A program made the translations under genes and the position numbers. Shown one piece after another: positions 18,740-28,134 of a DNA stretch of 64,000 nucleotides. The notes below the pieces were generated by a model. That model ran no database searches and was not told where the DNA came from. It saw nothing but the letters and a program-made list of their open reading frames with translations. The stretch's first letter is position 1; each line of letters begins with the position of its first letter. Source of the DNA: Opitutales bacterium (GTDB taxonomy: Bacteria; Verrucomicrobiota; Verrucomicrobiia; Opitutales; JABSRG01); contig JANQKZ010000049.1 in assembly GCA_028280845.1 (NCBI GenBank), positions 24,440 to 88,439 of the forward strand. Reading direction: 5' to 3'.

Positions 18740-19768
18740 ATGATGCTTTCCTGGTTTCGAAATGGCCAATTTCCTCTTTATTTAGCGCCCATGGCGGGGT
18801 TCACCGACCCTGTGTACCGGGAGCTCTGTAAATGCCAGGGAGCAGATGTTTTGGTCAGCGAGTTTGTTTTAGCGGACTCACTGCTGACCGAAGCGCCAGA
18901 AGTCTGGGAAACCATCGATTTCAGCCAGAGTCAACGCCCCATGGGCATCCAGATCTTTGGCAGCGGCCCTGATATCATGGGCAGAGCTGCCCTCCGCATC
19001 GTGGAGCGGCTTCAGCCCGATTTTATTGATCTGAATTTTGGCTGCCCTTCCCATAAGGTGACCTGCCGAGATGCAGGGTCTTCCCTGCTAAAAGACCCCT
19101 CGAAACTGCAGGCTATCGCCGGACACGTCGCCCAAACCCTTCGTAAAGAAGGAGTTCCCGTAACCGGAAAAATCCGGATCGGCTGGGATGATCAATCTGT
19201 TGTGGCTTTGGAAGTGGCTCAACGCCTTCAGGATGCAGGTATTCAGGCCGTGGCCATTCATGGCCGAACCAAAGAACAGGGCTATCGGGGGGATGCCAAC
19301 TGGGATGTAATCGCAGAGGTCGCTGACCAGGTCTCAATCCCGGTGATCGGCAATGGAAATATCGTGAATGCCGCCCAGGTGCAGGCCGTATTAAAAGGAA
19401 CTGCTATTCAGGGAATTATGATTGGTCGTGCCGCCCTCGGCTACCCATGGATCTTTCGGGAAATCAAAGCTGCCCTCGCCGGCCAACCTGTCCCTGCCGC
19501 CCCTACCCTGGAAGAACGTTGGCAGGTGATTCGAGATTACGCCCAACTATTGCTCGCCCGACCCCATCGTGATCGAAAAGCTGGAGATATTCGATGGATG
19601 CGCCCGAAGTTGATCAAACTGACAAAAGAGATGAAAGACTGTAGACGCGTCCGCGGGGAACTACAGAAGGTATTAACCCTGAATGACTTAAATGAACTCG
19701 CCTGTCGACACCTCGCCCATTACGACCTGCCGATCCCCCAAGATTGGTCCACGGCCATGGCATCCTGA
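18740..19768 (+). CDS. dusB: tRNA-dihydrouridine synthase (DusB-like)
   Basis: Dus enzymes reduce uridines in the tRNA D loop with FMN and NADPH. The 342-residue protein shows the FMN-barrel start LYLAPMAGFTDPVYREL, GIQIFGSGP, the NFGCPSHKVTCRDAGSSLLK motif with the catalytic Cys after NFG, VAIHGRTKEQGYRG, PVIGNGNI, and IMIGRAALGYPWIF. The C-terminal helical domain is present. Two adjacent ATGs (18740 and 18743) are possible starts. In many bacteria dusB is paired with fis; here no fis follows. Confidence 0.92.
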   Translation: MMLSWFRNGQFPLYLAPMAGFTDPVYRELCKCQGADVLVSEFVLADSLLTEAPEVWETIDFSQSQRPMGIQIFGSGPDIMGRAALRIVERLQPDFIDLNFGCPSHKVTCRDAGSSLLKDPSKLQAIAGHVAQTLRKEGVPVTGKIRIGWDDQSVVALEVAQRLQDAGIQAVAIHGRTKEQGYRGDANWDVIAEVADQVSIPVIGNGNIVNAAQVQAVLKGTAIQGIMIGRAALGYPWIFREIKAALAGQPVPAAPTLEERWQVIRDYAQLLLARPHRDRKAGDIRWMRPKLIKLTKEMKDCRRVRGELQKVLTLNDLNELACRHLAHYDLPIPQDWSTAMAS

Positions 19769-19836
19769 CTCCTCCCCGCTCCCAGCTCAGAAATTAGACT
19801 TTAACCCAAGGCAAACGTTGTTACTAATTAATCATC

Positions 19837-20754
19837 ATGGTTTTACCTCTACTCCGCGGTGAACCATCCAGGTCGATTCCCCGGGTAAAGGATCCCGGGA
19901 TTCTCCGGCTATCCTTCCTGGCCTTCCACGACATCGAACGGATGCCCAGCTTTCCCATGGCCGCCCACTATCGATTACTGGAACATCAACCCGACTTCAT
20001 CTCCATGTGCGGGATTACGGCGGACCTCCCCCAGGCTGCCGCCCACGCAACATTTCAGGAATTTGCAGAGGAACAAAGCTACTACTGGGCGGCTGCACTC
20101 GAGCTCTTCGAGGAACGGCAGGCAATCGGGACCTTCCATGTGTTCTTTTCCAAGTTTCCGCTGAAAGCAGTAAAGGTCATTCCCATTCCTCCGGAATTTG
20201 ATAGAACTTCCAGCGCGAATCATTCGATCCGGGGGGGAAGGTGTGCGCTGACCACAGAAATACTCTGTGACCAACGGACATTCCATTTTTGCACCACCCG
20301 CCTGGAAGATAAAACCGGGCCGGCCGGCCGGGCTCGCCAGATGACAGCCATCATGGAACAGTGGGCTGATCCAGGGGACCCCGGAGCCATTTATATGGTG
20401 ATGGGCGGCCTGAATTCCATACTCGTGGATGGCTCAGAGCCTGACGCCCACCCCTCCTTCGTCGAACACATTGCGGAAACTGAGCCCAAAGCCTTCCTCA
20501 ACCCCATCACGAGAGAACCACTGTTCGCCGTTTGCGCCCAACGTGGGTTTTCGTGGGATGCCTTTAATGAGCCCTTCCAGCCAACTTATCATCATCCGGG
20601 GATTGCTCGGGATACAAATATCGACTGGATGATTGGAAAGAACCTCGCCCATCAGGTCACCAAAGTCGATTGCCCCAACCTGTTTACCGAGAGTGAACGG
20701 GACGAGGTAGCGGTGGGCCATACGCAAATGCTCGAGCTGAACTGCTGCTCGTGA
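19837..20754 (+). CDS. Endonuclease/exonuclease/phosphatase (EEP) fold protein with degenerate active site
   Basis: The 305-residue product follows the order of EEP proteins, but the key residues look altered. The N-terminal Asn of the usual N-x-E reads FHDIE. The metal Glu of the usual LQE reads SMCGIT. The TH-L motif reads CTTRLEDKTGPAGRARQM. The GDxN motif reads MVMGGLNSI. The final SDH is VGHTQMLEL. The fold is suggested by KFPLKAVKVIPIP and the GRARQM helix. With several catalytic residues missing, nuclease or phosphatase activity is doubtful. It lies between dusB and the rlmB-like gene. Confidence 0.6.
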   Translation: MVLPLLRGEPSRSIPRVKDPGILRLSFLAFHDIERMPSFPMAAHYRLLEHQPDFISMCGITADLPQAAAHATFQEFAEEQSYYWAAALELFEERQAIGTFHVFFSKFPLKAVKVIPIPPEFDRTSSANHSIRGGRCALTTEILCDQRTFHFCTTRLEDKTGPAGRARQMTAIMEQWADPGDPGAIYMVMGGLNSILVDGSEPDAHPSFVEHIAETEPKAFLNPITREPLFAVCAQRGFSWDAFNEPFQPTYHHPGIARDTNIDWMIGKNLAHQVTKVDCPNLFTESERDEVAVGHTQMLELNCCS

Positions 20755-20871
20755 AGCGTGGCAGAACCCACCATGCGGGTGTGCGAAAGGTGAAGCAGCA
20801 TCCAAAAAAGCTTTGCCGAAGGCTGCAGATAACAGTCACAATTTCTCCCTCAATCGGTCCTCCTCCCCGTT

Positions 20872-21441
20872 ATGGCAACCTATAACAAGAAACGCGAAGC
20901 CCGCCTCAACCGCCACTTAACCGGATCGGTGAGTGTCCCTCTTTTTGATGAAAATGGCATTCTGGAGGAGATTGAAAAGCTGGAGGAAGATCCCTTCCTA
21001 CTCCTTCTGGATGGAGTCGAGGACCCCCACAACCTGGGGGCCTGCCTGCGGACCGCAGATGCCGCTGGAGTCCATGCTGTGATCGCCCCGAAAAAAGGGT
21101 CCACCGGGTTAACTGAAACCGTGCGCCGCATCGCTTGCGGTGGAGCCGATCAGGTGCCCTACGTTCGCGTTCCCAACCTCAATAATTTCATTCGCCAACT
21201 GAAAGATATGAACATCTGGTGCGTCGCCACCTCGGATCGGGGCGAGGATGATTTATACCAAGCTTCCATGACCGGCCCCCTGGCCCTGATCATGGGAGCT
21301 GAAGGCAAAGGGGTCAAACGACTCACCGCCGAATTGAGTGATACTTTGATTCATATTCCGATGTTTGGATCGGTGGACTGCCTGAACCTCTCGGTCGCTA
21401 CAGGGGTGTGCCTTTTCGAAGCCATTCGCCAACGGATTTAA
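20872..21441 (+). CDS. rlmB: SpoU-type 2'-O-ribose RNA methyltransferase, RlmB-like catalytic domain
   Basis: The protein methylates a ribose 2'-OH in RNA with SAM; RlmB acts on G2251 of 23S rRNA. The three SpoU motifs are clear: DGVEDPHNLGACLRTADAAG, LALIMGAEGKGVKRL, and IPMFGSVDCLNLSVATGVCL. The deep trefoil knot is therefore intact. At 189 residues it lacks most of the N-terminal L30e-like domain of usual RlmB (about 245 residues), retaining only a short basic lead (KKREARLNRHLTG). It could be another SpoU member, so the symbol is tentative. Confidence 0.8.
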   Translation: MATYNKKREARLNRHLTGSVSVPLFDENGILEEIEKLEEDPFLLLLDGVEDPHNLGACLRTADAAGVHAVIAPKKGSTGLTETVRRIACGGADQVPYVRVPNLNNFIRQLKDMNIWCVATSDRGEDDLYQASMTGPLALIMGAEGKGVKRLTAELSDTLIHIPMFGSVDCLNLSVATGVCLFEAIRQRI

Positions 21442-21562
21442 GATTAGAAGAATTGTGCTAAAAATTAAGGCCTATCACTTGAAATAGAGCCGGCCAGAGG
21501 CTACCTTCCCCAATTCTCTGTAAGATCGGAGAATGCACACCCACCCACTTCGTTAATTATTT

Positions 21563-22162
21563 ATGGGCTTTCATTTCAAATCGGACGACGAGCCTTCGGA
21601 AACAACTTCCATTCCGGAAATGAAACCTCATGTCTGGGCTCAAGCGATTACCTCCGCCTCCGATGTGCAATTGAAAGCGCTTTCTCAAATTGTATTGGAA
21701 GAGAAACCCGAAAGTTTGATGGTTCAACTGCTTCGCCACCCGGTTTCTCGGATTCAAGATTTTGCCGCCGATGCACTCTGGAATATCTGGCATCACGAAC
21801 GGGGGGAGGAAGCCTACCAAGAACTGAACATGGGCTTAGAGGCGTTGAAAAATAAGCAATACCGCCAGGCCTTGCAGTTATTCCAAAACACCATGGTCCG
21901 CTACCCAGGCTGGGCTGAGCCTATAAATAAAACCGCCACAACCCTATATATGATGGGGTCGGCCAAAGATAGTCTCGGGTTTTGCAAAGAGGTCGTTCGC
22001 CTCAAACCCCACCACTTCGGGGCTTGGAGTGGCATGATCCTCTGTGCTATCCAACTCGAGGAGTGGGAAGTAGCCAGAGAGGCATTGAAACACTACTGGC
22101 GCCTCCAACCCGGCTCCGAGGACGCACGGGAATTTGCCCGCATCCTCGAATCGAAGAGCTAA
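21563..22162 (+). CDS. TPR-repeat protein
   Basis: The 199-residue soluble protein has an N-terminal helical part (residues 20-85, WAQAITSASDVQLKALSQIV, possibly HEAT-like). Three TPR-like units follow in residues about 88-195: YRQALQLFQNTMVRYPG, AKDSLGFCKEVVRLKP, and WEVAREALKHYWRLQPG. TPRs bind partner proteins; no partner is evident. The next gene, a secreted CAP protein, follows after 47 bp and hrpA overlaps that, so the three may form one transcription unit. Confidence 0.75.
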   Translation: MGFHFKSDDEPSETTSIPEMKPHVWAQAITSASDVQLKALSQIVLEEKPESLMVQLLRHPVSRIQDFAADALWNIWHHERGEEAYQELNMGLEALKNKQYRQALQLFQNTMVRYPGWAEPINKTATTLYMMGSAKDSLGFCKEVVRLKPHHFGAWSGMILCAIQLEEWEVAREALKHYWRLQPGSEDAREFARILESKS

Positions 22163-22209
22163 AGCGAGTTGACTTCCAGTTCCGGATAAATCCGGAATAT
22201 CGGGAACGC

Positions 22210-23217
22210 ATGTTAAATTCGTTAAAAGCCGGACTCTTCGTCTACTTGCTTTCTGCTGCCGGGGTCCTCATTGCATCAGTTGCCCCAGGGAATTCCCTGG
22301 AACGGGGGGAAATGCCCCCAGTTGTCGCCCAATCGATAGACCCAATCGCTCCAATTGATAATTTTTCCCTCAACGAGGTGAAGCAGTTTTACCAGACTCA
22401 CTTCCAGAATGCGGGAGATCTTCCGGAAATGGAATGGACCGGTCGGGATGACCGGGGAGAAGCAGGCGACATCTCAGACGCCTTTCGTTCCGCCATCTTA
22501 AATCGCATCAATGCCTACCGGGCGTTCTGCGGCTTACCGGCAGATATTGAAATGCTGGAAGAATGGAATCAGAAGGCGCAGGAGGCTGCGTTCTTGTCCT
22601 CACATATGGATTGGGCCACCCACTACATTTCGAGCGAAATCCCTTTTTTTACCAAGGGCGCCCAGGAAGCCCTCGCCCGCTCCAATGTTCTACTGGGAGA
22701 AACGGGCCCACGGGGAATAGACCTGTTCATCGAAGACCGTGGGGCGCAAAACTACGGCGTGGGTCACCGCCGCTGGATCCTCGACCCATCCAATAAGTAC
22801 ATGGGAGCGGGAGCTGTTCCATTCCGCAGTTATGATCGTCGAGAGGGGCTGGTCCTTTGGGTCATCGGTGGACAGCGCCCGGTCGAATCGCGCAGAATTG
22901 AGCAGGCCGTAGTTTGGCCAACCCCGGGTTTCTTTCCCCTCACCCTCTACCCGGAACGATGGTCATTTAGTTTCCCGGACGCCGATTTTTCAGAAACGAC
23001 TATTACGGCCACCTACGACGGAGACCCCGTCGGCATTATCTTGGAGCCCCTCTCAGAGGGGATCGCCGAAAACACCCTGGTCTGGCGTTTCCAGAATCTG
23101 GCCCGGCTGAAATTGAGAGATGGGGCTCATTTCGTGGTCAACTTGAGTCACATTCAAATCGGTGATCAGTCCCTGGATTATACCCTGGAGACCACCCTGT
23201 TTGACCCGGACTCATGA
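22210..23217 (+). CDS. Secreted CAP/SCP-domain protein
   Basis: From ATG 22210 the 335-residue protein has a signal peptide (LFVYLLSAAGVLIASVAPG). A CAP (SCP/PR-1/YkwD) domain covers residues about 95-215: ILNRINAYRAFCGLP, a helix NQKAQEAAFLSSHM, LFIEDRG, and the signature VGHRRWILDPSNKYMGAGAV. A beta-rich C-terminal extension (residues 220-335) follows. CAP proteins are extracellular and of varied function. Its TGA overlaps the ATG of hrpA (ATGA), so translation is coupled. Confidence 0.8.
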   Translation: MLNSLKAGLFVYLLSAAGVLIASVAPGNSLERGEMPPVVAQSIDPIAPIDNFSLNEVKQFYQTHFQNAGDLPEMEWTGRDDRGEAGDISDAFRSAILNRINAYRAFCGLPADIEMLEEWNQKAQEAAFLSSHMDWATHYISSEIPFFTKGAQEALARSNVLLGETGPRGIDLFIEDRGAQNYGVGHRRWILDPSNKYMGAGAVPFRSYDRREGLVLWVIGGQRPVESRRIEQAVVWPTPGFFPLTLYPERWSFSFPDADFSETTITATYDGDPVGIILEPLSEGIAENTLVWRFQNLARLKLRDGAHFVVNLSHIQIGDQSLDYTLETTLFDPDS

Positions 23218-26200
23218 GGACCGACCTGCAGCGCCTCAAAGCGAGGATCGAGGAATCATTACCCCTATGTATGGCTACCCATCGCCTGGGTATCCAGAAC
23301 CGCTTAGAGGCACTATGGCCTGCAAAGGACGAAGAAAAGGTCAGGCAGGAACTGCTGAAACTCCTTCAGCGTGTGAGGCGATCGGTGAGTGTTTCCCAAA
23401 AACGCGCCCGATCTATCCAACAAATAAATTATCCGGAAGCACTCCCTGTCAGCCAGCGAAGAGCGGACATCCTCAAGATGATCAGGGAAAACCAGGTGGT
23501 CATTATTGCTGGAGAAACTGGATCCGGTAAAACCACCCAAATCCCCAAGTTCTGTTTGGAAGCGGGCTTGGGCACCACCGGGATGATCGGGTGCACCCAA
23601 CCGCGAAGGATTGCCGCACTGTCCGTCTCGAAACGGATTGCCGAGGAGCTGAAGGTCCCATGGGGGGAAGATGTGGGGGCAGCTATACGCTTTCAGGATA
23701 AAACCTCTCCCCGGACCCGGGTAAAAGTCATGACCGATGGGATTCTCCTGAATGAGCTCCACCATGACCCGCTGCTGCTCAAGTACGATACAATCATCGT
23801 GGATGAAGCGCATGAGCGCAGCCTGAACATCGACTTTATCATCGGGTTTCTGCGCGATCTCCTCCCCAGGCGGACAGACCTCAAGGTAATCATCACCTCC
23901 GCCACGATTGATACCAAGCGGTTTTCCGAAGCCTTCGGAAATGCCCCCGTCCTGGAAGTCTCCGGTCGCTTATTTCCCGTCGACATCCACTATCGGCCCC
24001 TCCTGAGGGACCCCTCCGGGAAATCCACGGTATCGAGAAAAACAGACGACACTGATTATGAAACGACAATCGAAGCCACGGTGCGTCTCACCCGGGAAAT
24101 ATGCGATTCCCATGGCTTCGGGGACATCCTTATCTTCATGTCCGGTGAGCGGGCCATTCGGGAAACGACCGATGCCCTGAAAGGCCTCCAGTTGAAACGA
24201 ACCGATATCTTGCCCCTGTTTGGAAGGCTTTCTGCGGGCGATCAACAAACCATATTCAAAACTTCCCAACACCGCAAAATCATCGTATCGACTAACATTG
24301 CGGAAACCTCTATCACGGTTCCCGGCATTAAATACGTGATCGATACTGGATTGGCCCGTATAAGCCGATACTCCCCCCATACCCGCACCCTGCGCCTCCC
24401 CATCGAACCGGTCTCGCAGAGCAGTGCCCGCCAGCGGGCCGGACGTTGTGGACGAGTGGAGGATGGGATCTGCTATCGGCTCTATTCCGAAGAGGATCTC
24501 CTTGCCCGACCGGCCTTTACTCCCCCTGAAATACAGCGCTCTAATCTTGCCTCGGTTATCCTCCAACTCCTCGCTCTGGGCATTGACGATATAGAGACCT
24601 TTCCCTTCCTCGAGCCCCCCGACCCAAGGTCCATCAAAGGTGGATATCTACTGCTGCGCGAGCTGGGAGCGATCAATTCCAACCAACACCTTACCTCCAT
24701 GGGGAAAAAACTATCCAGGCTGCCGGTCGACCCCACCGTTGGTCGTATTTTACTCCAGGCCAGCAAAGAGTTCTCGCAAAAAGAAGTCCTTGTGATCGCA
24801 GCGGGTCTCAGCATACAGGATCCCCGGGAGCGCCCTTCCGAGAAAGAGGCCCTCGCCGATCAGGCACATCGGGAATTTATTCATCCGCGATCCGACTTCA
24901 TCACCCTCCTGAACCTGTGGGAGGCTTACGAAACAGCTAAAAACAACCTGACCAAAAACCAGTTGAGGCGCTGGTGCTCCAAGCGATTCATCAGTTTCCT
25001 CCGCATGCGAGAGTGGATGGACCTCCGGAACCAGCTTGTCGAAGCCCTGAAAGCGATCGATGCCTACAAAATCCACCACCAGGAGCGGGATGAGGATGCC
25101 ATTCACCGTTCCATCTTAGCTGGCTTGCTCGGAAACATTGCGCGGAAAAAAGAAGGAAACCACTATGATGCAACCCATAGCCGGAAGGTCATGCTCTTCC
25201 CGGGTTCCTCTTTGTTTGACAGGAAATGGGGAGCGCCCAAGGAAAAAAAAAGCCGGAGTGCTCCCTCGAAAAAACCCGGGTCTACTACACCCGAGTGGAT
25301 CTTGTCAGGTGAATGGGTGGAGACCCAACGCCTCTACGCCCGAACGGTGGCGGCCATTCAACCGGAATGGGTCGAACGTCTCGCCCGCCACCTGGTCAAA
25401 AAGGTCTACCTGGATCCAAGGTGGGACCCTCGGCAGGGACGGGTCATTGTCAAGGAACGCCACCTCCTCTATGGCCTCGAGGTCTATGCCACTAACATCT
25501 CCTATGGCCGGATTAACCCGGAGGACGCCACTAATATTTTCATCTATGCCGGCCTGGTGGCCGCTGAGGTAGAGCACCCGCCACGCTTTCTGCAGCATAA
25601 CCAAACCATACGGGAGGAGATCGAGAACGAGCAGATCCAAACCCGCGCGGCAGCTCACTTCAACTTGGATGAGCGCATTGCACGGTTTTACGAAGACAAA
25701 CTGAAAGACCATCCAGTCGCTTCCCTCGCCGACTTAAAGAAGTGGCTCAACTCTCAACCCGACGGCCCGGCCACCCTTCAATTTTCTAAAGAAGAGATCC
25801 TTGGCCACGGAGCGGAACCACTCGACCACCAGGCCTTCCCCCGGCAGGTTCAAATCGGTGAAAATGCTTACCCCCTGGATTACCGGTTTGAACCGGGTCA
25901 CGAGGCCGACGGGGCAACCCTTCGGCTCCCGCTCGCGGAATTCAGTTCTATTCAGGCCGGCCTCCTTGACTGGCTTATTCCCGGGCACCTCGAGGAAAAG
26001 GTGGACACCCTGCTCCGCGGACTCCCTAAAACGCTCCGCAAAGCCTTGTTCCCCCTTGCCGAAAAAAAAGATCACCTCCTCGCTCACCTCAAGCCGGCCC
26101 CGGCTCGCCTTCAGGACCAAATGGGAAAGATTCTGGAACGTGATTTCAAGATCCATGTTCCCGTCGATGCCTGGAAGGGAGAAGAACTTCCACTCCATCT

Positions 26201-27233
26201 TCAGCCGCGTATCGAATTAACCGATACAAACGACAACACCATAACGGCCAGCAGGGAGTGGGAAGCATTGGAAGCAGTTTACCAGGCACAGACGCGCAAA
26301 CAGCAACCCCAGGCCCCGAAATCCTCCAGGGACCTCTGGACCACCGCAGCCAAAAAAATCGAAAAACGCGGGGTGCGGCGCTGGACCTTCGGCAACCCGC
26401 CAGAGCATATGCATCTGGGAAGTATCGCCGGTGTATCCGTCGACGCTTGGCCAGGCCTCTTGCGAGAATCCGATTCCACCGTGTCCCTCCGTCTCTTTCG
26501 GAACCGCGCAGAAGCAATCAAAGCCACCCCACCTGCCCTGCGTCTACTTGGTGAGCTGACATGCGCCCGGGATGTTGCCTGGCTCCGGAAAGACATAAAG
26601 GAAATCAGGCGAATCGGTCCCCGCTTTGCCCACCTCGGCCCTCTCGATACTTTAGGCCTGCAGGCCTTTCAGCACCTGCTCCGCTACCTCTTCACCCTGG
26701 AGCCCCCAATCCCCCTCCAGCAGGAACGCTTTGAGCAACATTGCAAGTGGGCTGTGAGGGAAATGAAGGGACTGCCCCTCCGTCTCACTGACAGACTCGA
26801 CACATTACTCGAGTTAAGGCATGAGCTGGACATGCAAAAAGATGGCTACCCCGGGATGAATGCCGACCTCAATCGTTTGTTTCCCGCAGACTTTTTAGTG
26901 CGCACTCAGTATACTCAGCTGTCCCACCTCGAACGCTATCTCAAGGCGATGCGTCTCCGGGCTGATCGGTTTAAGCAGAGCCCGGAGAAAGACCGCCACA
27001 AATGGGAAATCATGAAACCCTGGCTGGATCGCTACCGCCAGGCCGTCAGCCGCAATGCACCCACCGCTCAACTCCAGCGCTGCTACTGGCTGTTGGAAGA
27101 ATACCGCGTCAGTCTCTTCGCTCAGGAACTGGGAACCGCGTCCAAGGTATCGCCCAAACTCCTGGAGAAAGAGTTTGGGCGATGCCTTGGAAATCCTAAA
27201 CCCCCAGATACCAAATCATCAAAGAAGGCCTGA
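23214..27233 (+). CDS. hrpA: ATP-dependent RNA helicase HrpA
   Basis: HrpA is a DEAH-box RNA helicase linked to mRNA processing and rescue of stalled ribosomes. The 1339-residue length fits. Motifs are GETGSGKTTQIP (residues about 100-111), CTQPRRIAALSVS, DEAHERSLNIDF, ITSATIDTKRFS, VSTNIAETSITVPG, and QRAGRCGR. Helicase-associated and OB-fold regions follow, and the DUF3418 C-terminal half ends about residue 1300. It overlaps the CAP gene by four bases. The motif set is complete, so it should be active. Confidence 0.96.
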   Translation: MRTDLQRLKARIEESLPLCMATHRLGIQNRLEALWPAKDEEKVRQELLKLLQRVRRSVSVSQKRARSIQQINYPEALPVSQRRADILKMIRENQVVIIAGETGSGKTTQIPKFCLEAGLGTTGMIGCTQPRRIAALSVSKRIAEELKVPWGEDVGAAIRFQDKTSPRTRVKVMTDGILLNELHHDPLLLKYDTIIVDEAHERSLNIDFIIGFLRDLLPRRTDLKVIITSATIDTKRFSEAFGNAPVLEVSGRLFPVDIHYRPLLRDPSGKSTVSRKTDDTDYETTIEATVRLTREICDSHGFGDILIFMSGERAIRETTDALKGLQLKRTDILPLFGRLSAGDQQTIFKTSQHRKIIVSTNIAETSITVPGIKYVIDTGLARISRYSPHTRTLRLPIEPVSQSSARQRAGRCGRVEDGICYRLYSEEDLLARPAFTPPEIQRSNLASVILQLLALGIDDIETFPFLEPPDPRSIKGGYLLLRELGAINSNQHLTSMGKKLSRLPVDPTVGRILLQASKEFSQKEVLVIAAGLSIQDPRERPSEKEALADQAHREFIHPRSDFITLLNLWEAYETAKNNLTKNQLRRWCSKRFISFLRMREWMDLRNQLVEALKAIDAYKIHHQERDEDAIHRSILAGLLGNIARKKEGNHYDATHSRKVMLFPGSSLFDRKWGAPKEKKSRSAPSKKPGSTTPEWILSGEWVETQRLYARTVAAIQPEWVERLARHLVKKVYLDPRWDPRQGRVIVKERHLLYGLEVYATNISYGRINPEDATNIFIYAGLVAAEVEHPPRFLQHNQTIREEIENEQIQTRAAAHFNLDERIARFYEDKLKDHPVASLADLKKWLNSQPDGPATLQFSKEEILGHGAEPLDHQAFPRQVQIGENAYPLDYRFEPGHEADGATLRLPLAEFSSIQAGLLDWLIPGHLEEKVDTLLRGLPKTLRKALFPLAEKKDHLLAHLKPAPARLQDQMGKILERDFKIHVPVDAWKGEELPLHLQPRIELTDTNDNTITASREWEALEAVYQAQTRKQQPQAPKSSRDLWTTAAKKIEKRGVRRWTFGNPPEHMHLGSIAGVSVDAWPGLLRESDSTVSLRLFRNRAEAIKATPPALRLLGELTCARDVAWLRKDIKEIRRIGPRFAHLGPLDTLGLQAFQHLLRYLFTLEPPIPLQQERFEQHCKWAVREMKGLPLRLTDRLDTLLELRHELDMQKDGYPGMNADLNRLFPADFLVRTQYTQLSHLERYLKAMRLRADRFKQSPEKDRHKWEIMKPWLDRYRQAVSRNAPTAQLQRCYWLLEEYRVSLFAQELGTASKVSPKLLEKEFGRCLGNPKPPDTKSSKKA

Positions 27234-27356
27234 TTTTTAAACCATATCCAATTGCTGCCGTAAGCACTGTTTTGGACGCAAATCTTGAGAAAAGGGATGA
27301 GCACAATTCCTCAATTTCCTTTGCGTCTTGGCGCCTTTGCCAAAGGATAAAGCATC

Positions 27357-28103
27357 ATGGGATTAGGTATTACTATCTGGAATGAATTTCGGCACGAAAA
27401 GGAAAATGACGCCGTTAAGGCCATTTACCCCGACGGTATCCATGAAGTCATTCGACAGGGCTTGGATGACCTATCCGATTCCGGTGAGTTTTCGCTTTCC
27501 TGCGCCACTCTCGATCAACCCGAGCATGGCCTTACGCCGGCAGTCCTTCAGCAAACCGATGTAATGCTCTGGTGGGGCCACATGGCTCATGACGAAGTCC
27601 AGGATGAAATTGTTGAACAAGTGCACACCCGGGTCCTCGAGGGCATGGGGCTCATCGTTCTGCACTCTGCCCATTACTCCAAAATTTTTAGAAAGCTCAT
27701 GGGCACCGCCTGCAATTTAAAGTGGAGGGCGGTCGGTGAACGGGAACGAATATGGGTCACACGTCCGGGTCATGCCATCGCCCGGGGAATTGATACATGC
27801 ATCGAGCTGGACTCAACCGAAATGTACGGCGAACCCTTCGGCATTCCGGAGCCGGAGGAACAGGTTTTCATCAGCTGGTTCGAGGGCGGGGAAGTCTTCC
27901 GTAGCGGCTGTTGCTGGCGCCGCGGACAGGGAAAAATCTTTTACTTTCGCCCCGGACACGAAACCTACCCGATCTACCACAACCCTGCCATCCGCCAGGT
28001 CCTCCTCAACGCCGTCCGCTGGGCCAAACCTGATGGACATAACCCGGAACCACGTTACTGTGAGAATGTCCGGAAACCGAAGGAAGACATAAGAAATTCC
28101 TGA
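27357..28103 (+). CDS. ThuA-like (trehalose utilization family) protein
   Basis: The 248-residue product matches the ThuA family, a glutamine-amidotransferase-like fold: [42 protein letters not shown] with the elbow His rather than Cys, [14 protein letters not shown], and [17 protein letters not shown]. The family takes part in disaccharide and polyol catabolism, with activity largely undefined. The leader contains AAAGGA about ten bases upstream of ATG 27357, a weak ribosome site. A K+ channel gene follows after 31 bp on the same strand. Confidence 0.85.
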   Translation: MGLGITIWNEFRHEKENDAVKAIYPDGIHEVIRQGLDDLSDSGEFSLSCATLDQPEHGLTPAVLQQTDVMLWWGHMAHDEVQDEIVEQVHTRVLEGMGLIVLHSAHYSKIFRKLMGTACNLKWRAVGERERIWVTRPGHAIARGIDTCIELDSTEMYGEPFGIPEPEEQVFISWFEGGEVFRSGCCWRRGQGKIFYFRPGHETYPIYHNPAIRQVLLNAVRWAKPDGHNPEPRYCENVRKPKEDIRNS

Positions 28104-28134
28104 TTTCGGAATCATAAAACCCTAACCTTCCTGA

